Below, one piece after another: positions 5,560 through 8,174 of a stretch of 8,174 bases of DNA. Positions within the stretch are counted from its first letter, which is position 1, and each line of letters opens with the position of its first letter. The stretch lies in assembly GCA_002293295.1 (NCBI GenBank), contig DBCY01000149.1, positions 1-8,174 on the forward strand, written 5' to 3'. The DNA is from Ruminococcus sp. UBA946. Its GTDB lineage: Bacteria > Bacillota > Clostridia > Oscillospirales > Ruminococcaceae. The translations under genes and the position numbers were made by a program. Under the pieces are notes generated by a model. It had not been told where the DNA came from and searched no databases. It worked only from the letters and a program-made list of their open reading frames with translations.

Positions 5560-5586
5560 CGGGACGATGCGGACATCGTCCCCTAC
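5560..5586 (-). repeat. GTAGGG-headed palindrome after the U32 gene
   Basis: Read on the minus strand it starts GTAGGGG. The 9-bp arms GGGACGATG (5561-5569) and CATCGTCCC (5574-5582) pair perfectly around a 4-base loop. The head and hairpin layout match the mreC-mreD palindrome, though the stem sequence differs completely. No T-run follows on the minus strand, so it is unlikely to be a terminator for the U32 gene. Confidence 0.75.
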
Positions 5587-5602
5587 TAACTACTAATAAC
5601 TA
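5583..5602. repeat. Heptamer tract 5, unit CTACTAA
   Basis: Two exact CTACTAA units are followed by TAACTA. The tract overlaps the CTAC end of the adjacent palindrome and lies about 12 bp from the U32 stop codon. Confidence 0.6.
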
Positions 5603-5613
5603 TTTTCTGACAA

Positions 5614-7671
5614 CTATATAACTCCCCTGTAGTAAAGTCCCCTAGTGAAGACTTTATCGTGAATTTTTTCTTTGTTTATATAGCTGTTGACGGTTTTTAA
5701 TATCTGTTCCGGATTTTCTTCATAAAAATCCAGAACCATAAAGTCAACGGAAATATCATCCGCCTTATCCGGCATCATAAGCTTGTCACAGTTCAGTATT
5801 TCGGTATAATCACTGCCGCATCGTACATGAAATTTCCTTCCGGTTTTGTCTTCAAGTGTCCCGGTACAGTTTTTGCAGCTTCCGTCAGCCGGTCTGACCG
5901 GGCAGTTTAAGGTCAGCATGACAGGCAGGTACCCATGCAGAATTGCGCCTGTGCGGATATCCGAACCGAGCTTTTTGATTTGTGAAGCCCTGCATTCAAA
6001 CGATATGATAGCGTCCTCAAGCGACAGCCCGTAAAGAACGCTTAAAGTATGCGAGTTGACTGCGTTGAGCCCGAACCCGCCGTGCAGGATAAATCCCGAA
6101 TCCCTTCCAAGCTTTATATGCGCTAAGTTATTGCATAGGATATGCCTAAAACCCTTATCACGTAATTTTTTAAGGAGTCCCGAAAGCTTTTTTTCATCGG
6201 ATACAAACCGCGGAGGGGAAATAATAATCTTTTCATCCGCGGCTATTTTTCCGCATTCCGAAGCTGGTATTATTATCATTTTTATTTTATCATTCTGAAT
6301 TATTTCATTACTGAGCTGTTTAGCACTGTAAATCTGAATCCATATATCCCCGGCTGTTTTCCTGCCGTTCAGCGTAATATCCGTATTTATACCGTAAATA
6401 TCATAAACCGGTGTGTTTTTGCTAATTATTGCCTTATCCATATCTTCGCAGGCGGTGCGCCTTAAAGCATTGATTTGCGACGGGGTCATCATGAGCATTC
6501 CCCTGGTCTCAACGGTGCAGACGCCGGGTTCATAAACGGTTCCGCCGAGCTTTGAAAGCTGCCTTGAAATACTTTTTTCGTCCGACGGCACGCTGTTTGC
6601 GGGCGAAGGAATATCCCCTTCAACGCTGACTGACAAATCCCCGCAGGTCATCGTCAGAGCAGCCGGTATGCCGGGTTTCATAATGAATTGAAAGTCAGCG
6701 TAAAAAGCTTTTGTTTCTTTACGGTATGCTTCCCTCAGTTCAGGCAGAACCTTACCTGCGGATACCACGTCATCTTTTGTCCGCGTTCCGAACATACCGG
6801 CTCCGGGATTGCCGGTCAGATAACCGTCGGTAAAACCGCTTCTCGAAAAAACGGCTTTCAAGGCGGCAGTATCAGGTGAAGAGCCGTTCATAGCGGAACG
6901 GCAGGACATTACCGCCGACGCGGTATATTCCGGACGTTTCATCCTTCCTTCAATTTTAAATGAGTCCACCCCTGTTTCTGCAAGCCTTTCAAGATGATTT
7001 ACAGCCGACAAATCCTTCAGGGATAAGTCATGCCGGCTGCCTTTTCCGCCGGAACGTGAAAACGGAAGGCGGCAGGGTTGCGCGCAAAAACCCCTGTTTG
7101 CACTTCGGGAACCTATCAGCGCGCTCATGAAGCACTGCCCCGAAACGGACATGCAAAGAGCCCCGTGAACAAAAACCTCGGTTTCAATTCCGCATCCGCA
7201 GATTTTTTCAATCTGAGGTATACTTAGCTCTCTTGCAAGCACAACCCGCGAAAACCCAAGTTCTTTTAAAAGCATTGCGCCTTCGTAAGTATGAACACTC
7301 ATTTGGGTGGAGGCGTGGAGCTTCATACCGGGAGCAACCTGTTTTAAAAGCTTTGAAGCTCCTAAATCCTGAACGATTACAGCGTCAATGCCGGCTTCAG
7401 CAGAACTTACCGCCTCCTGTAAAAAAGATTTTATTTCAGAGTCAAAAACAAGCGTGTTCATAGCACGGTATGCTTTTGCATTATGAAGGTGGCAGTAATC
7501 AACAGCTATTTTAAGTTCATCCGGTGTAAAATTGGCGGCGTTTCCCCTGGCGGAAAATGTTTTCCCGCCGAGATAAACCGCATCGGCGCCGCACCTTACG
7601 GCTGCATAAACGCTTTCAAGGCTCCCGGCTGGCGCAAGCAATTCCGGCAAGCCGGTTTGTTTTTTTATCAT
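5614..7671 (-). CDS. Long U32-family protein (RlhA/TrhP-like RNA hydroxylation group)
   Basis: The product has 685 residues. It opens with PELLAPAGSLESVYAAVRCGADAVYLGG (residues 9-36), the classic start of the U32 TIM-barrel domain. EVFVHGALCMSVSGQCFMS (165-183) fits the U32 signature. Four cysteines, C173, C180, C196 and C200, have the spacing of the Fe-S ligands of this family. Members such as E. coli RlhA and TrhP are known to be needed for prephenate-dependent hydroxylation of 23S rRNA or tRNA; the old 'collagenase/peptidase' name is doubtful for this type. Residues about 320-420 look like the DUF3656-type middle domain. A C-terminal domain carries a second cysteine set, C590, C599, C602 and C618, resembling the C-terminal region of long clostridial U32 proteins. 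It starts 13 nt after the zapA stop, with GGA about 9 nt before the ATG, so the two genes are probably one transcription unit. The actual RNA substrate cannot be read from sequence. Confidence 0.88.
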   Translation of the reverse strand: MIKKQTGLPELLAPAGSLESVYAAVRCGADAVYLGGKTFSARGNAANFTPDELKIAVDYCHLHNAKAYRAMNTLVFDSEIKSFLQEAVSSAEAGIDAVIVQDLGASKLLKQVAPGMKLHASTQMSVHTYEGAMLLKELGFSRVVLARELSIPQIEKICGCGIETEVFVHGALCMSVSGQCFMSALIGSRSANRGFCAQPCRLPFSRSGGKGSRHDLSLKDLSAVNHLERLAETGVDSFKIEGRMKRPEYTASAVMSCRSAMNGSSPDTAALKAVFSRSGFTDGYLTGNPGAGMFGTRTKDDVVSAGKVLPELREAYRKETKAFYADFQFIMKPGIPAALTMTCGDLSVSVEGDIPSPANSVPSDEKSISRQLSKLGGTVYEPGVCTVETRGMLMMTPSQINALRRTACEDMDKAIISKNTPVYDIYGINTDITLNGRKTAGDIWIQIYSAKQLSNEIIQNDKIKMIIIPASECGKIAADEKIIISPPRFVSDEKKLSGLLKKLRDKGFRHILCNNLAHIKLGRDSGFILHGGFGLNAVNSHTLSVLYGLSLEDAIISFECRASQIKKLGSDIRTGAILHGYLPVMLTLNCPVRPADGSCKNCTGTLEDKTGRKFHVRCGSDYTEILNCDKLMMPDKADDISVDFMVLDFYEENPEQILKTVNSYINKEKIHDKVFTRGLYYRGVI

Positions 7672-7684
7672 AGCGGTTAATCCG

Positions 7685-8128
7685 TCAATATTTGTTGGTT
7701 ACTTTTTTCACATTAACCGGAACGCTCTCAAGGGTCATCTGCTCTTCAATGTTCTTTTGCATTTTAAGGATTTCAATTTCGTTTTCGAGAACCGAAACCC
7801 TGGCTGCCAGTTCGTCCTTTTGTTTTATTAAACCTGCGATTTCCTTAAGAGCGTCGTCGCGTTCGCTGCGTGCAAGACAGGCGTCGTCAACATATTCCTT
7901 AATCTGGGTGCGTATGTTATCGATGCTGTCGTTAGCTTTTTTCGCTTCGTCGGAAGCCGCAAGCGCGACAAGAAGCGCTGAATTGAATACCGTCATCGAA
8001 TCGTTTGTTTTTGACATACCGTAAATCTGACTTTCCAGTTTCTTCGCAAGATTGATATAATAAATAGGCTCGTCCTCTGTTTTAAGCGCAAATTCCTTGC
8101 TGCAAATCGTAACTTTAAAACTGTTCAT
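7685..8128 (-). CDS. zapA: Cell division protein ZapA, long coiled-coil form
   Basis: ZapA binds FtsZ in the cytoplasm and promotes bundling of protofilaments in the division ring. The product has 147 residues. The N-terminal part (about 1-60) has the family layout: a short beta-hairpin segment FKVTICSKEFALKTEDEPIYYINLAKKLE, here split as FKVTICSKEFALKT (4-17) and EPIYYINLAKKLE (20-32), then a helix with SMTVFNSALLVALAASDE (44-61). A charged coiled coil runs from about 62 to 130, longer than in the short ZapA of Bacillus, followed by a polar tail. The ATG at 8128 has GAAGGG about 7 nt upstream. It is directly followed by the U32 gene, an arrangement I believe is common in Clostridia. The call is sound as family; how the extra coiled coil changes function is unknown. 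Confidence 0.87.
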   Translation of the reverse strand: MNSFKVTICSKEFALKTEDEPIYYINLAKKLESQIYGMSKTNDSMTVFNSALLVALAASDEAKKANDSIDNIRTQIKEYVDDACLARSERDDALKEIAGLIKQKDELAARVSVLENEIEILKMQKNIEEQMTLESVPVNVKKVTNKY

Positions 8129-8130
8129 TT

Positions 8131-8156
8131 AAACACCCTTCTTTTTAGGGAGTGTT
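8131..8156 (-). promoter_or_regulatory. Small hairpin over the zapA ribosome binding site
   Basis: On the minus strand AACACTCCCT and AGGGTGTT can pair over eight positions with a 2-nt bulge, around a 7-nt purine-rich loop. The right arm contains the zapA Shine-Dalgarno bases AGGG. It could slow zapA translation, but it is short, and nothing further upstream is visible to show an alternative fold. Confidence 0.25.
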
Positions 8157-8174
8157 CGAAAATCATCAATATGC

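Larger units (their letters stand above)
5280..5613. other. Repeat-filled intergenic region between the U32 gene and the DUF4321 gene
   Basis: These 334 bp hold no credible gene. They contain five short tandem tracts of period 7, two GTAGGG-type palindromes and an 18-bp imperfect inverted repeat enclosing about 197 bp. I found no clear intrinsic terminator for zapA-U32. A perfect TTGACA (5337-5332, minus strand) has no -10 box at the right distance, because the heptamer tract occupies that place. A promoter for the DUF4321 gene is therefore not identified. Confidence 0.7.

Noticed and set aside
5307..5602. Possible CRISPR array
   Set aside because: Units are 7 bp, contiguous and without spacers, and no cas genes are present.
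5614..7671. Secreted collagenase or peptidase
   Set aside because: There is no signal peptide, and the cysteine pattern and length fit the RNA-hydroxylation branch of U32 better than the protease description.

Overview
The window looks like a low-to-moderate GC Clostridia chromosome, most likely an Oscillospirales/Ruminococcaceae-type gut Firmicute. This is inferred from the gene families and from the small GTAGGG-headed palindromes between genes; no rRNA or other taxonomic marker is present. All seven genes lie on the minus strand, so transcription runs from the right edge to the left edge. They form a core cell-division and cell-shape neighbourhood. I see no phage, plasmid, CRISPR, tRNA or rRNA genes.

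In transcription order: (1) zapA (8128-7685), an FtsZ-ring accessory protein with a long C-terminal coiled coil, followed 13 nt later by (2) a long U32-family protein (7671-5614) carrying the Fe-S-type cysteine quartet of the RlhA/TrhP RNA-hydroxylation group. (3) A 334-bp non-coding stretch (5613-5280) made almost wholly of small repeats: five tandem tracts with period 7, two GTAGGG palindromes, and an 18-bp imperfect inverted repeat bounding about 197 bp. (4) A 90-residue membrane protein of the DUF4321 type (5279-5007). (5) An AT-rich 265-bp region (5006-4742) holding the best promoter candidate of the window. (6) The rod-shape cluster mreB (4741-3725), mreC (3657-2809), mreD (2760-2194) and the class B penicillin-binding protein PBP2 (2078-45).

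Functionally, MreB filaments inside the membrane, MreC and MreD in and across it, and the PBP2 transpeptidase outside it are the known elongasome that builds the lateral wall; the SEDS partner RodA is not in the window. ZapA belongs to the opposing division machinery.

The genes are conventional; the unusual part is the DNA between them. A textbook intrinsic terminator sits between mreB and mreC with almost no room for a new promoter after it, which suggests partial termination that sets MreB above MreCD and PBP2. A perfect 13-bp-stem palindrome lies between mreC and mreD, and its conserved TAG forms the mreC stop codon. A 32-bp identical sequence occurs twice in opposite orientations, once between mreD and PBP2 and once upstream of the DUF4321 gene, bracketing about 3.2 kb. 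I do not see a novel multi-gene system here; the best candidates for new biology are the repeat families and the operon attenuator.
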